Source: Gordonibacter sp034932485 (GTDB taxonomy: Bacteria > Actinomycetota > Coriobacteriia > Coriobacteriales > Eggerthellaceae). Taken from it: DNA of 64,000 nt. The notes under the pieces were generated by a model, which did not search any database, had not been told where the DNA came from, and was given only the letters and a program-made list of their open reading frames with translations. Shown piece by piece: positions 24,739-33,368 of the stretch. Location: positions 1-64,000 of the forward strand of contig JAYFOQ010000028.1 of the NCBI GenBank assembly GCA_034932485.1, in the 5' to 3' direction. The position numbers were made by a program, and so were the translations under genes. Positions within the stretch are counted from its first letter, which is position 1, and each line of letters opens with the position of its first letter.

Positions 24739-26313
24739 ATGAGCGATTTCAACAAGCATTCTCACGACAACTGGCACCACTCTCACGCAAACGACCCCGA
24801 CCACCCACCTGCTTCAGGTCACCCACACCCTGCTCTAGGACACGGTCGCAGCCATCACCACGGCGGCAAGGGGCATGCCGGCCAATCGCGCCACGACGAC
24901 ACAAAAAACCTCCAACGCAAGGGCTGGATGGTTCTGTTTGCCATGTTATTCTGCGGCATCATCGTTATCATGAACCAGTTCAAGGTGCCCACATTTATGG
25001 GCACTCTCATGCACGACTTCGAAACCAATCCTGGCACCACCGGCTGGCTCATGTCCGTTATTGCTGTCGCCGGCATCATAACGGCGTTTCCTTCTGCGTT
25101 TCTGCTCAATCGCTTCGGGCCTAAGAAAATCGGCCTGTTCGGTCTGGCTTTCATGGTTCTCGGCTGCACCGTTGGTGCGTTGTCCTCCTCCTTCGAGCAA
25201 CTCATTGTCGGACGTGTCCTCGAAGGCATCGGTGTAGCCATGATGGGTGTGGTGGCCACCACGGTTATCTCCATGTACTTTCCTCGCGAGAAGGCGGGGC
25301 TACCTATGGGCATCTGGAATCTGTGGTACGTCGTGGGTTCCACCCTCGCCTACAACATCGGTGTTCCCGTAGCGCTTGCGCTTACCGGGGACCCCTCAAA
25401 TTGGCACGCCTGGTGGTGGTTCTCCGACGTACTGGCTCTCGTAGCCTTCGTCGTGTTCGCGCTGTTCGCGAGCGTACCACACGCAGGCAAAGGTATCGCT
25501 GCAAAGGCCTCGCATCGCACACACGAGAAGGTACACCGCCCTGCTGCCCTGTTACTGGAAGGCTTCAAGGTGAAACGAATGTGGCTGTTCGGCATGGGTT
25601 TTTGCTTCCTCATGTTCACATCACTGGCCGTGCTCACCTGGGTGCCCACCTATGTGCAAGAAATTGAGATGAGCAAACTGATAGCTCAGGGAGTAACGCT
25701 TGCCGAAGCGCAGACGCATGCAGGTATCGCCGGCGGCTCGATGGCCTCGCTTGGATTCGCAGCATCCATTCCCATGGCACTCATGACAGCATTTCTGCTG
25801 GGTCGGTTCCAGAAACTACGCCAACGCAATGTCATGGTAATCATCGCAGGATTCTGCGCGTTCTTCTACGTGGGAGCCTTTCTCGTACCCTACGAATACC
25901 TGCCCTACTACTTGGTGCTACTGGGCCTCGAGTCGGGTTGGACAAGCGGCGTGGTGTGGTCCATGGTGCCTGTCACCATGCCCAAGCGCGTCACCATGCC
26001 CATCGGCATGGCCATCATCATTTTCTTTCAGGGAATCTCGAACCTGCTGTGCACGCCAGTGGTTGGCTACGTCATCGGAACCGATCAGATCTGGACGAAC
26101 GTAGCCCCACTTTGCGCCGTCACAGCGGCAATCGGCACGGCGTTGTGGATTGCCTACGTGGCCATGAAACCTCCGGTATTTGAAGAGGATGCGGCTACCG
26201 ACACCGCAACTGGCGCGACACCGGGTGTGGCAAGCGCCTGCCGCGAATTGGGTATGTCGTCAGTCGACGAGGTCGTGCGAGAGCGCAACATCAAGCCTCC
26301 CGGCATGGCTTGA
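24739..26313 (+). CDS. MFS transporter with a histidine-rich N-terminal tail
   Basis: A 524-residue major facilitator protein with about twelve helices from residue ~65. The first 54 residues contain 14 histidines (positions 7-52) with Gly, Pro, Asp and Ser, giving a flexible, potentially metal- or proton-binding cytoplasmic tail not found in ordinary MFS proteins. LLNRFGPKKIG is the MFS loop 2-3 motif. GGGAGAAGGG precedes ATG 24739. It differs clearly from the MFS protein just upstream, so the operon has two distinct transporters, perhaps one for uptake and one for efflux. Confidence 0.88.
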   Translation: MSDFNKHSHDNWHHSHANDPDHPPASGHPHPALGHGRSHHHGGKGHAGQSRHDDTKNLQRKGWMVLFAMLFCGIIVIMNQFKVPTFMGTLMHDFETNPGTTGWLMSVIAVAGIITAFPSAFLLNRFGPKKIGLFGLAFMVLGCTVGALSSSFEQLIVGRVLEGIGVAMMGVVATTVISMYFPREKAGLPMGIWNLWYVVGSTLAYNIGVPVALALTGDPSNWHAWWWFSDVLALVAFVVFALFASVPHAGKGIAAKASHRTHEKVHRPAALLLEGFKVKRMWLFGMGFCFLMFTSLAVLTWVPTYVQEIEMSKLIAQGVTLAEAQTHAGIAGGSMASLGFAASIPMALMTAFLLGRFQKLRQRNVMVIIAGFCAFFYVGAFLVPYEYLPYYLVLLGLESGWTSGVVWSMVPVTMPKRVTMPIGMAIIIFFQGISNLLCTPVVGYVIGTDQIWTNVAPLCAVTAAIGTALWIAYVAMKPPVFEEDAATDTATGATPGVASACRELGMSSVDEVVRERNIKPPGMA

Positions 26314-26367
26314 GTGAAGGGATTTACCTTGAACGGAGTCTTATAGGGTTCCGTTCAAGGCCTTCAC
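26314..26367 (+). terminator. Large hairpin ending the Mo/amidohydrolase/MFS operon
   Basis: GTGAAGG (26314-26320) with CCTTCAC (26361-26367) flank an inner perfect stem, CCTTGAACGGA (26327-26337) with TCCGTTCAAGG (26350-26360). The strong two-part structure without a T-run directly follows the last transporter stop. Confidence 0.65.
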
Positions 26368-26434
26368 CTACGGACAACACCCACTGCCAGCAGCCGGCAC
26401 GCATCTCCGAAGGCGCGCAGTGGCACGAAGGAAT

Positions 26435-26463
26435 TCCGAGGGGCCTGCTTTTGTTGTATACTA
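26435..26463 (+). promoter_or_regulatory. Possible promoter of the membrane LuxR gene
   Basis: TATACT (26458-26463) has a 17-bp spacer to TTCCGA (26435-26440). The gene starts at 26571, so the leader would be about 100 bases. The -35 match is weak. Confidence 0.42.
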
Positions 26464-26570
26464 GCTTACCGGAGATGTTGGGGTTCACGCTCACCCTTTA
26501 TCGGGACCGGCGCGTCAATCGTGTTCAGTTTCTCCAATGACGTTCAAGATTGGACAATCAGGGGGAATAT

Positions 26571-28028
26571 ATGGACGACGGCAACGCTGTCTCTAAACGC
26601 CGCATCGGAGCCATGGAACTTTTGGGCATCGGCGGTTTCGCCTGCTTCTTCGGCTGGATGCTCGTTTCCTTTTACTGGCTGTTCGCCGAGTACATACAAG
26701 ATGTTTCGGTAGCCGAACGCGATGTGGTGCAAATGTTCGTGTTCGTCGGCCTGGTGCTGGGGTATTTCGTTTTGCACCTGGCTGGCAAAAACAAGCGCTT
26801 CGACCCCTTTCGGTTCACCTGGCTGGTAGTGGCTGCCGTGCTGGCCATACTGCTGCCCCTTGCCGCCATCGCACTAGACTTCGGAGCTGCCATACCCTCA
26901 GCAGCACTCTGCGCGGTGAACCTGTGCGCCGGGATGGGTGGAGCGTTGCTCACCGTGGGCTGGCTTGACGTTTGTAGTCGCATCCGACTACAAAGCTTCC
27001 GACGTTTCACCAGCCTCTCGTTGGTTGGAGGGGGCGTACTGTTCGCACTCGTCGCCATAGTACCCAACCGTGTGCAGCCCGCTTTCTGTATCATTTACGC
27101 ACTGTTGAGCGTAGGCTTGCTTCATTTCGCCAGTGCACGCGGCGGATTCACCCTCAATACGCCACCTGTCGGGTCGTGCAAGAAAACCTGGGAATTCGCT
27201 TGGGAGATAGAACCGTCACTCATCGCCTTCGGCGTTGTATTCGGCCTCACCTTCGTCTACTTGTTTAATTCAGGTGTCGATACGGTGCTCGTTGGGCTTC
27301 TCTTCGTCATTCCCGGAGCCGGTATCATCGCCGCATTCGCCCTGCGGGGAAAGAATGTCGGTATCACCGTTATCCAGCGCATCTTATTGTGTGTAACCGT
27401 GCTTTCTTGCCTGGCTATGCCTTTCGCGGCCGAATGGGTGCAACTTGCCTGCTCATGCCTGGTCGTGGCCTCGTGGGCGGCATTCGTGTCGGTGAATTAC
27501 GCGCTCGTGGTGAAGAAGAGTGTCGAGAACTGGGAAGCGCCGGTATTTCACCAGGTGCCTGCTCGCCTCATTTTCAGCGCACTCGGTTTCCTTCTCGGCT
27601 GGGCCATCGCTGCCGCCATGACCGTGATCTACGGTGCACATTCCGATGCCTTCATGATCGTACGTCTGTGTATGGCATTCATACTCGTCGTAGTAGTCAT
27701 GTTGTTTTTCCCCTCACCCGAACACCATGATCGGGCAGCTGAAGCAGTAAAACGTGAGACAAAGCCTGTTGTCTCGTCAAACCTGAGCGACAAGGAGCTG
27801 TTCGAGCGCCGCTGCAAGGCAGTGGCCGAACTCTACCAACTCTCACCGCGCGAGACCGATATCCTCGAATTCCTGGCGAAAGGCCGCAACGCCGCCTACA
27901 TCCAAAACAAACTAACCATCTCGCCGCACACCGTAAAAAGTCACATCTACAGCATCTACCGCAAACTCGACATCCACTCCCAACAAAAACTCATGGACTT
28001 CGTGGAAGATTACCCGGTAGAAGAGTAG
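26571..28028 (+). CDS. Membrane-spanning LuxR-family regulator (about 12 helices plus C-terminal HTH)
   Basis: A 485-residue protein. Residues ~15-390 form about twelve hydrophobic helices like an MFS-type membrane sensor. The last ~65 residues are a LuxR/NarL helix-turn-helix: LSPRETDILEFLAKGRN followed by TISPHTVKSHIYSIYRKL. ATG 26571 follows GGGGGA (26561-26566). An earlier TTG lacks a site. Such membrane LuxR proteins are expanded in Eggerthellaceae and often lie beside Mo-enzyme operons. It likely senses the substrate or a related small molecule and activates the operon ending at 26313. Confidence 0.88.
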   Translation: MDDGNAVSKRRIGAMELLGIGGFACFFGWMLVSFYWLFAEYIQDVSVAERDVVQMFVFVGLVLGYFVLHLAGKNKRFDPFRFTWLVVAAVLAILLPLAAIALDFGAAIPSAALCAVNLCAGMGGALLTVGWLDVCSRIRLQSFRRFTSLSLVGGGVLFALVAIVPNRVQPAFCIIYALLSVGLLHFASARGGFTLNTPPVGSCKKTWEFAWEIEPSLIAFGVVFGLTFVYLFNSGVDTVLVGLLFVIPGAGIIAAFALRGKNVGITVIQRILLCVTVLSCLAMPFAAEWVQLACSCLVVASWAAFVSVNYALVVKKSVENWEAPVFHQVPARLIFSALGFLLGWAIAAAMTVIYGAHSDAFMIVRLCMAFILVVVVMLFFPSPEHHDRAAEAVKRETKPVVSSNLSDKELFERRCKAVAELYQLSPRETDILEFLAKGRNAAYIQNKLTISPHTVKSHIYSIYRKLDIHSQQKLMDFVEDYPVEE

Positions 28029-28198
28029 AGCGATTGGTGATTTGTCGGATAATGTTTCTAAAACAGAAAGATTTCAAACCAATATGCTTCCAAAACAGAT
28101 ACTGCATGCGCGTTGATGATCTAACACACATTGAAGCTATAATCCTTTCAAAACCTACCAGTATAAACAGCGTATACCCAAGCGCAACCTGAACCGAC

Positions 28199-29113
28199 TT
28201 ACCCGATCCACATGATCCGCCCCATGTCGGACGTATCATAGCCTCCAAGGCTGGCGAATTCCTCCCGCAGCATGCCCGATTCCAGAATACTCATCATTGA
28301 GCGCACCGGGCGCGTATCGAAGTTCTCCCGCTTCACCACCAGGTCATATCGCTCTTTCTGTAGAGGAATGAAATCGATACCCTCCACCTGCCGCGCTATC
28401 TTCTCGCTTCCCACCGCCACATCACCCCGGCCGCGTGCCACCATGCTGGCCACGGCGATATGAGACTGCGTCTCAACGTCGTACCCTTCGATAGACGAAG
28501 GATCGACGCCCAAGAGTCTGATACGCTCATCGAGCAGCACACGCGAACCCGCACCTTTCTCGCGGTTAACCAGACGCACGCCAGACTTGAAAAGATCTTC
28601 CCAAGCGAAAAGACCCTTGGGGTTGCCCTTGGCCACGTAGAATCCCTGCATGCGATAGACGAGATTGATCACGACTACTGGCACACTCGGAAGGAGCTTC
28701 TTCACGAACGGCACGTTGTACTCCCCCGTTTCACCATCCCAAAGATGAGACGAAGCTACCTGAACGCGGTCTTTATACAGGTCCGTGAGCGCATCATAGC
28801 TGCCGATATAGGCGCGTAGAGACTCGATGCCTGTTTGGGCTATGTAGTTCGAAAGCACGTCCAAGATGATGTCCTGCCCGCAGATCACGAACCGCTCCCG
28901 ATCCTGCACGAGAGACTCGCGGGCGCTCGCACCGCGCGCAGTCTTCGACCGCGCTATGTAGCTCTGCACGTCGGCATAGGTAAAGCGCAGCTTCCTGCCC
29001 ACCTTATAAGAGTTGATCTCGCCCTTGTCCTTGAGGGCGTACACAGTGTTTCTACCCACCTGCAAGATGGTAGCAACTTCATCGACAGTCAGAGCTTCGT
29101 CGTTTCTCATCAT
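28199..29113 (-). CDS. Excisionase-type HTH regulator with periplasmic-binding-like ligand domain
   Basis: A 304-residue one-component regulator. Residues ~5-53 (LTVDEVATILQVGRNTVYAL...YKVGRKLRFTYADVQ) are a MerR/excisionase-like HTH. Residues ~80-295 are a cytoplasmic type-2 periplasmic-binding-protein fold with no signal peptide. This domain pair (PBP_like) is known from regulators thought to bind oxyanions or cofactors such as molybdate, so a link to Mo supply is possible but unproven. It is divergent from the AbrB gene across 127 bases that contain a direct repeat which may be its operator. ATG 29113 and ATG 29110 are adjacent alternative starts. Confidence 0.82.
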   Translation of the reverse strand: MMRNDEALTVDEVATILQVGRNTVYALKDKGEINSYKVGRKLRFTYADVQSYIARSKTARGASARESLVQDRERFVICGQDIILDVLSNYIAQTGIESLRAYIGSYDALTDLYKDRVQVASSHLWDGETGEYNVPFVKKLLPSVPVVVINLVYRMQGFYVAKGNPKGLFAWEDLFKSGVRLVNREKGAGSRVLLDERIRLLGVDPSSIEGYDVETQSHIAVASMVARGRGDVAVGSEKIARQVEGIDFIPLQKERYDLVVKRENFDTRPVRSMMSILESGMLREEFASLGGYDTSDMGRIMWIG

Positions 29114-29130
29114 GCCTCGTTTCTGTGATC

Positions 29131-29150
29131 TGGGATGAAATGGGATGAAC
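29131..29150. promoter_or_regulatory. Tandem 10-bp direct repeat in the divergent intergenic region
   Basis: TGGGATGAAA (29131-29140) is immediately repeated as TGGGATGAAC (29141-29150), 18 bases from the regulator start. TATACT (29217-29222) before the AbrB gene is a possible -10. The repeats may be the operator for the adjacent HTH/PBP regulator. Confidence 0.4.
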
Positions 29151-29240
29151 TACAACGAAATACAATAACTCATCTTACTTCGTTTTACTGGGACCGCGTA
29201 CACGATTATACTCTCGCAAGAATCTGCCGGAAGGGGCGGT

Positions 29241-30323
29241 ATGGATATATCATTAGCAGCACCATTACTGGCTACGCTCGCAACTGGCGTGGCGTGCGGC
29301 CTGCTGTTCAAAAAGTTCAAGATACCTGCGGGATATCTGATAGGTGCGTTCGCGGGCGTAGCGGTGCTGAGTGTTTCGACGGGATTCGTGTGGCTACCCG
29401 TCGAAACGAGGATTCTCGTACAGATTATCGCAGGCGCCTTCGTGGGCTGCTCCATCGAGCGAAGCGACCTTGCCCGCATGCGTCGCTTCGCCAAACCCAT
29501 TGCACTTATGCTGGCAACTTTCCTTACACTGAACCTCGTGCTGGGCTTTGTAATGTGGGCGGTGTCCCCGCTCGACTTGGTCACCTCACTCATGTGCGCG
29601 GTGCCGGGAGGCATCAACGATACTCCCATCGTCGCCGCAGACATGGGGGCCGACGCCCCTGCCGTCACCATCATGCAACTTATACGGCAAGTACTCGGTA
29701 TCGGGGTGTTTCCCCTCATGATAGCTGCGCTTGATCGGTTACGCACCGAGAGCGGTCACCCCGACGTGAATACACAAAGCCTCCGAGCGACCGACGAGAA
29801 GCGTGTGAAGTCCAAACAACGCTCAGTCGCCTCTACCGTCGCCGCGCTTGCCGTCGCAGCCACAGCCGGCATCCTTGGCAAGATGACGGGCATCCCCGGC
29901 CTCACCTTTACCGCCTCGATTATGGCGGTACTCGTATTGAAATTGGCCTTCGATTTCGCATTCATCCCCAAAGGCGTGAAAAAAGGCTGCCAATTACTCG
30001 CCGGCTGCTACTTGGGAACGCTGCTCACAGCGCAGGGGCTCGCAGGTCTAGCCGATCTCATCGTGCCTGCCCTCATCCTCGTGGCCGGCTACACTCTCAA
30101 CTGTTTTGTCACCGGCAAGTTGGAAAGCAAGCTCTTCGGTTACGGGCGCAAAGAGGGCATGCTCATAGCCTCACCTGCAGGAGCATCAGACATGGCACTT
30201 ATTCTGGACGACCTCAACGTCAAGAACACCGATGTCATCATTATGCAAGTGATCCGGGCTGCCTTCGTCATGGCCTTCTTCCCCCAGATCATCAACCTCG
30301 TGTGCTATCTCATAGAAGGGTGA
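29241..30323 (+). CDS. AbrB-family (PF05145) membrane transporter
   Basis: A 360-residue integral membrane protein with about nine to ten helices, built from two similar halves. CAVPGGINDTPIVAADMGAD and, in the second half, SPAGASDMALILDDL are the duplicated family motif. Proteins of this group are often labelled 'ammonia monooxygenase' by mistake; they are thought to be organic or metal-ion permeases. AAGGGGCG precedes ATG 29241. It is followed after five bases by a GAPDH-like gene and is divergent from the HTH/PBP regulator, which probably controls both. Confidence 0.8.
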   Translation: MDISLAAPLLATLATGVACGLLFKKFKIPAGYLIGAFAGVAVLSVSTGFVWLPVETRILVQIIAGAFVGCSIERSDLARMRRFAKPIALMLATFLTLNLVLGFVMWAVSPLDLVTSLMCAVPGGINDTPIVAADMGADAPAVTIMQLIRQVLGIGVFPLMIAALDRLRTESGHPDVNTQSLRATDEKRVKSKQRSVASTVAALAVAATAGILGKMTGIPGLTFTASIMAVLVLKLAFDFAFIPKGVKKGCQLLAGCYLGTLLTAQGLAGLADLIVPALILVAGYTLNCFVTGKLESKLFGYGRKEGMLIASPAGASDMALILDDLNVKNTDVIIMQVIRAAFVMAFFPQIINLVCYLIEG

Positions 30324-30328
30324 TACCT

Positions 30329-31348
30329 ATGCAACGGAAAAGAATCGCAATCAATGGCCTCGGACGCATAGGAAGGCTCGTTTTGCGCAAGTTGGTTTGC
30401 GACCGTCGGCTTGAAATCGTCGCAGTGAACGATGTAGCTCCACTGGACATTCTTACCTACCTCATTAAGCACAACACCGAACATGGATCCTTCGACCAGA
30501 AGAACCGCATCGGCTTCACTGACAACTTTCTTGTTATGGACGATTTAGAAATACCCGCATATCAAGAAGCTGACGCACGACAACTCCCCTGGAGCAACTA
30601 CGCTGTCGACCTCGTACTGGACTGTTCGGGTGCGTACACTTCACGGATTAAAGCACAAGCCCACCTGGATGCAGGAGCGAGGAAAGTTCTCCTATCGGCC
30701 ACCGCAGGCACCGATGTTCCCACGGTCGTATTCAGCATGAATGAGCACACGCTCGAATTAACCGATACCATTATATCAGGGGCATCATGTTCGACAGTTG
30801 GCCTCGCACCACTTGCGCGCGCGCTCAACGATATCACCCCCATCAAGCAGGGAATATCAACCACCATACACGCCCTTACACCCACCCAGATGACACTCGA
30901 CAACCCGCAAGCAAAAGGAAACCTACGAAGGTCGCGCACGGCATCCTCGAACATCATTCCAACCAGCGCAGCCGCCGCACAAGCAGTTGGCCTCATTGTC
31001 CCTGACCTCGCCGGCAAACTATCAGGATCAGCCATCAGGGTTCCCGTGACCCGCGGAAGTCTCATTACGCTACACGCTCTGGTCGAAAGCAACACGCTCT
31101 CGGTCGAAAGTCTAAATGAGGCTATGAAAAAGTATGTCACTTCTTGGTTTGCTTACACCGACGACGAGCTGGTGTCTTCCGACATCGCAGGAACCGCCTA
31201 CGAGGCTATTTTCGACGCAACGCAAACCAAAGTAGCAAAGGCAGCAGAGAATGCCTACTTAGTGGAAGTGTCCGCCTGGTTTGACAACGAAACCTCATAC
31301 GTTGCCCACTTCACGGCGCTTGCAGAACATATCTGTAATTTAACGTAG
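30329..31348 (+). CDS. Glyceraldehyde-3-phosphate dehydrogenase-like protein (divergent)
   Basis: A 339-residue protein. The N-terminus has the NAD-binding INGLGRIGRLVLRK. The catalytic cysteine is Cys154 in SGASCSTVGLAP, where the usual family sequence is S-C-T-T-N-C-L-A-P. So the nucleophile and the downstream His (THHAL-type segment, THIHALTPTQ region) are kept, while the Asn and second Cys are lost. IIPTSAAAAQAVGLIVPDL and WFDNETSYVAHF match the phosphate-binding and C-terminal regions. ATG 30329 uses the GAAGGG inside the end of the AbrB gene. It is convergent with an arsR operon. It may be a specialised GAPDH, as in arsenate detoxification, or a second metabolic copy. Confidence 0.82.
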   Translation: MQRKRIAINGLGRIGRLVLRKLVCDRRLEIVAVNDVAPLDILTYLIKHNTEHGSFDQKNRIGFTDNFLVMDDLEIPAYQEADARQLPWSNYAVDLVLDCSGAYTSRIKAQAHLDAGARKVLLSATAGTDVPTVVFSMNEHTLELTDTIISGASCSTVGLAPLARALNDITPIKQGISTTIHALTPTQMTLDNPQAKGNLRRSRTASSNIIPTSAAAAQAVGLIVPDLAGKLSGSAIRVPVTRGSLITLHALVESNTLSVESLNEAMKKYVTSWFAYTDDELVSSDIAGTAYEAIFDATQTKVAKAAENAYLVEVSAWFDNETSYVAHFTALAEHICNLT

Positions 31349-31448
31349 CGACGTTCTTCTGCTTTATACAGAGCTAGACTACGAAGCATGAATACATTCG
31401 GGTGGCTGCAACGAAACAACTTAACCCGACATACGCACCCTTGTCTCC

Positions 31449-31715
31449 CTAAAGACCGCCGATAAAACCTTTGATCGCATGGAGGGTTTCTTTCTCTAAG
31501 TGATAATGCATCCACTTGCCCTCTTTTCGACATGCAACCAGTCCGCAGTTGCAGAGCACCTTCATGTGATGCGAGAGTGTCGGCTGCGTGATATCTAGCT
31601 CATCAAGTATCTTGCAAGCACAGATCTCCTCTGTAGCCGCAACCATTTCCACGATGCGCAGCCGGTTCTCATCTGACAATGCTTTGAACAGCAGTGCTTT
31701 TTTCTGCAATTCCAT
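31449..31715 (-). CDS. arsR: ArsR/SmtB-family metalloregulator
   Basis: An 88-residue winged-helix repressor (MELQKKALLFKALSDENRLRIVE...). The recognition helix region is ITQPTLSHHMKVLCNCGLV. EICAC upstream of the HTH offers a C-x-C pair like the As(III)-binding cysteines of ArsR, plus CNC in the next helix. ATG 31715 has GAGAGGAG four bases upstream. An earlier ATG lacks one. It is the last gene of a minus-strand operon after a thioredoxin-like gene and a permease, and likely represses that operon from the operator at 33376-33403. Confidence 0.9.
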   Translation of the reverse strand: MELQKKALLFKALSDENRLRIVEMVAATEEICACKILDELDITQPTLSHHMKVLCNCGLVACRKEGKWMHYHLEKETLHAIKGFIGGL

Positions 31716-31861
31716 GCGACTCCTCTCTGCGAATCGCATTCTACCAGTTTGCTTACGACAAGCGCGAGAAACCTTTCAGCTTAGCAAGACTGGCAGAACT
31801 TCGGTCTCTCGCTTCATGTGAGAGGCTATCAAGCCTCTTGTTACCTCACTAAGCCAGCCAA

Positions 31862-32248
31862 CTAGAGCAGATTCACGATCTCCGAGACCGAGAGCACTTT
31901 ACCCGAAGACGCAACACATCCCCTCACAACAAGGGCAGGAGTAGTCATGATGCCAGCTATGGCTATCTGCTCCATATCGGTGATATATCCCACCTCGATC
32001 AACTCTCCCGAGGCTTTGACCGCCTCGAGCGCATTAGCATAAAGCTCGTGACATTTTTTACAGCCGGAACCGAAGACTTCAATTTCAGCCCTTTTGAACA
32101 CCCGCGCCTCCCTCTCGTGCACTCCTTCACACGCTCCCCCACAATCACATGGCAAAGCGGTCGTCGGATGCTCGGAGCGCTCAATGCTCTCTAACTGCTC
32201 GACACCGTCTTTCTCCCCAAACAAGTTGCGGAGCATTCCCTTCAGCAT
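31862..32248 (-). CDS. Small thioredoxin-like redox protein with CxxC
   Basis: A 128-residue protein. After an N-terminal ~50-residue extension with a CDCGGAC cysteine cluster comes a thioredoxin-like fold: IEVFGSGCKKCHEL carries the redox CxxC, followed by MEQIAIAGIMTTPALVVRG (cis-Pro strand). It matches the 'redox-active disulfide protein 2/MTH895' family commonly found beside DUF318/ArsP permeases. AAAGGA six bases upstream sets ATG 32248. It may pass electrons or metal(loid) ions to the permease. The extra cysteines could bind metal. Confidence 0.85.
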   Translation of the reverse strand: MLKGMLRNLFGEKDGVEQLESIERSEHPTTALPCDCGGACEGVHEREARVFKRAEIEVFGSGCKKCHELYANALEAVKASGELIEVGYITDMEQIAIAGIMTTPALVVRGCVASSGKVLSVSEIVNLL

Positions 32249-32328
32249 ACGACAATCCTTTCTCTCGACAATAAATAATCAGCCTATTATTAACAGAACT
32301 TGCGACTAGGCCTTGCCCAGGCTTTCGA

Positions 32329-33330
32329 TCATGTGAACAACGATTGCAGGGCGTTGAACACATAACCGCTGAGAATCATGCCTGCCAGACAAATTCCTAC
32401 GAACGTAGCCATGAGCTTAGGCTTAATGATGCGAGCGAGCATAGTGAGCGAGGGGATGGAAAGCGCCGTGACGCTCATCATGAACGCGAGCACCGTACCT
32501 AACCCAACACCTTTAAGATACAATGCCTCCGCAATAGGGATAGCACCAAACGTATCGGCGTAGATAGGCGCCCCCACCAGCGTCGCAAGTACAACCGCAA
32601 ACGGATTTCCGCTGCCGAGAATACCTTCAACCAGCTCTTGCGGTATCCAGTTGTGGATGAGCGCGCCTATTGCAACGCCCACGACAATATAGGGAAAGAC
32701 TTTCTTAAACGTCGAAGCTGTCTCTTGAAGGGCATAAGTAAGGCGCTCACGAACACTCAAAGCTAACGGCTCGGCATCAGATACATCTCCGCGTACGAAT
32801 TCGGCAAGCTGGTCGTCCATCTTAAGCCGCTGAATAATAGAACCACCCACAATGGCAATAGTCAGCCCTACAACCGTGTAAACAACCGCAACGGACGGTC
32901 CAAATATACTCATAATAAGCACGAGCGAACCCAAATCGACCATCGGTGAGGATATGAGAAACGAGAACGTCACGCCCAAAGGTAAGCCAGCACGCGTGAA
33001 TCCGATAAACAATGGAATAGACGAGCAACTGCAAAACGGGGTGACCGTACCTAGCAGCGCCCCTACGACGTTTCCGCTTATGCCGCGAAACCGCCCCAGA
33101 ATACGGCGCGAACGCTCCGGCGGGAAAAAGCTCTGTATGTAGCTGATAGCAAAGATCATTACACACAAAAGCAAGACTATTTTCGCCGTGTCGTACAGAA
33201 AGAACTGGAGGCTGCTGCCCAGCCTTGACGAGACATCCACACCAAAGATCACAAGGGACACCGTCACCAAATCAGACAACCACACCATCTTCAACAGCTG
33301 GTCCATAACAAACGTTCCCAGTGCCTCCAT
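32329..33330 (-). CDS. ArsP-type (DUF318) permease
   Basis: A 333-residue membrane protein with about eight helices. TPFCSCSSIPLFIGF in the first half is the hallmark P-F-C-S-C-S motif of the DUF318/ArsP family, whose studied members export trivalent organoarsenicals. The second half has ALIHNWIP and GAPIYADTFGAIPIAEAL. ATG 33330 follows AAGGAGAG. An upstream in-frame start lies in the promoter region. It is the first gene of the permease, thioredoxin-like and arsR operon. Substrate could be arsenic compounds or other thiophilic species. Confidence 0.85.
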   Translation of the reverse strand: MEALGTFVMDQLLKMVWLSDLVTVSLVIFGVDVSSRLGSSLQFFLYDTAKIVLLLCVMIFAISYIQSFFPPERSRRILGRFRGISGNVVGALLGTVTPFCSCSSIPLFIGFTRAGLPLGVTFSFLISSPMVDLGSLVLIMSIFGPSVAVVYTVVGLTIAIVGGSIIQRLKMDDQLAEFVRGDVSDAEPLALSVRERLTYALQETASTFKKVFPYIVVGVAIGALIHNWIPQELVEGILGSGNPFAVVLATLVGAPIYADTFGAIPIAEALYLKGVGLGTVLAFMMSVTALSIPSLTMLARIIKPKLMATFVGICLAGMILSGYVFNALQSLFT

Positions 33331-33368
33331 CCATCTCTCCTTATATAGATAAATATCAATGTTTATGG

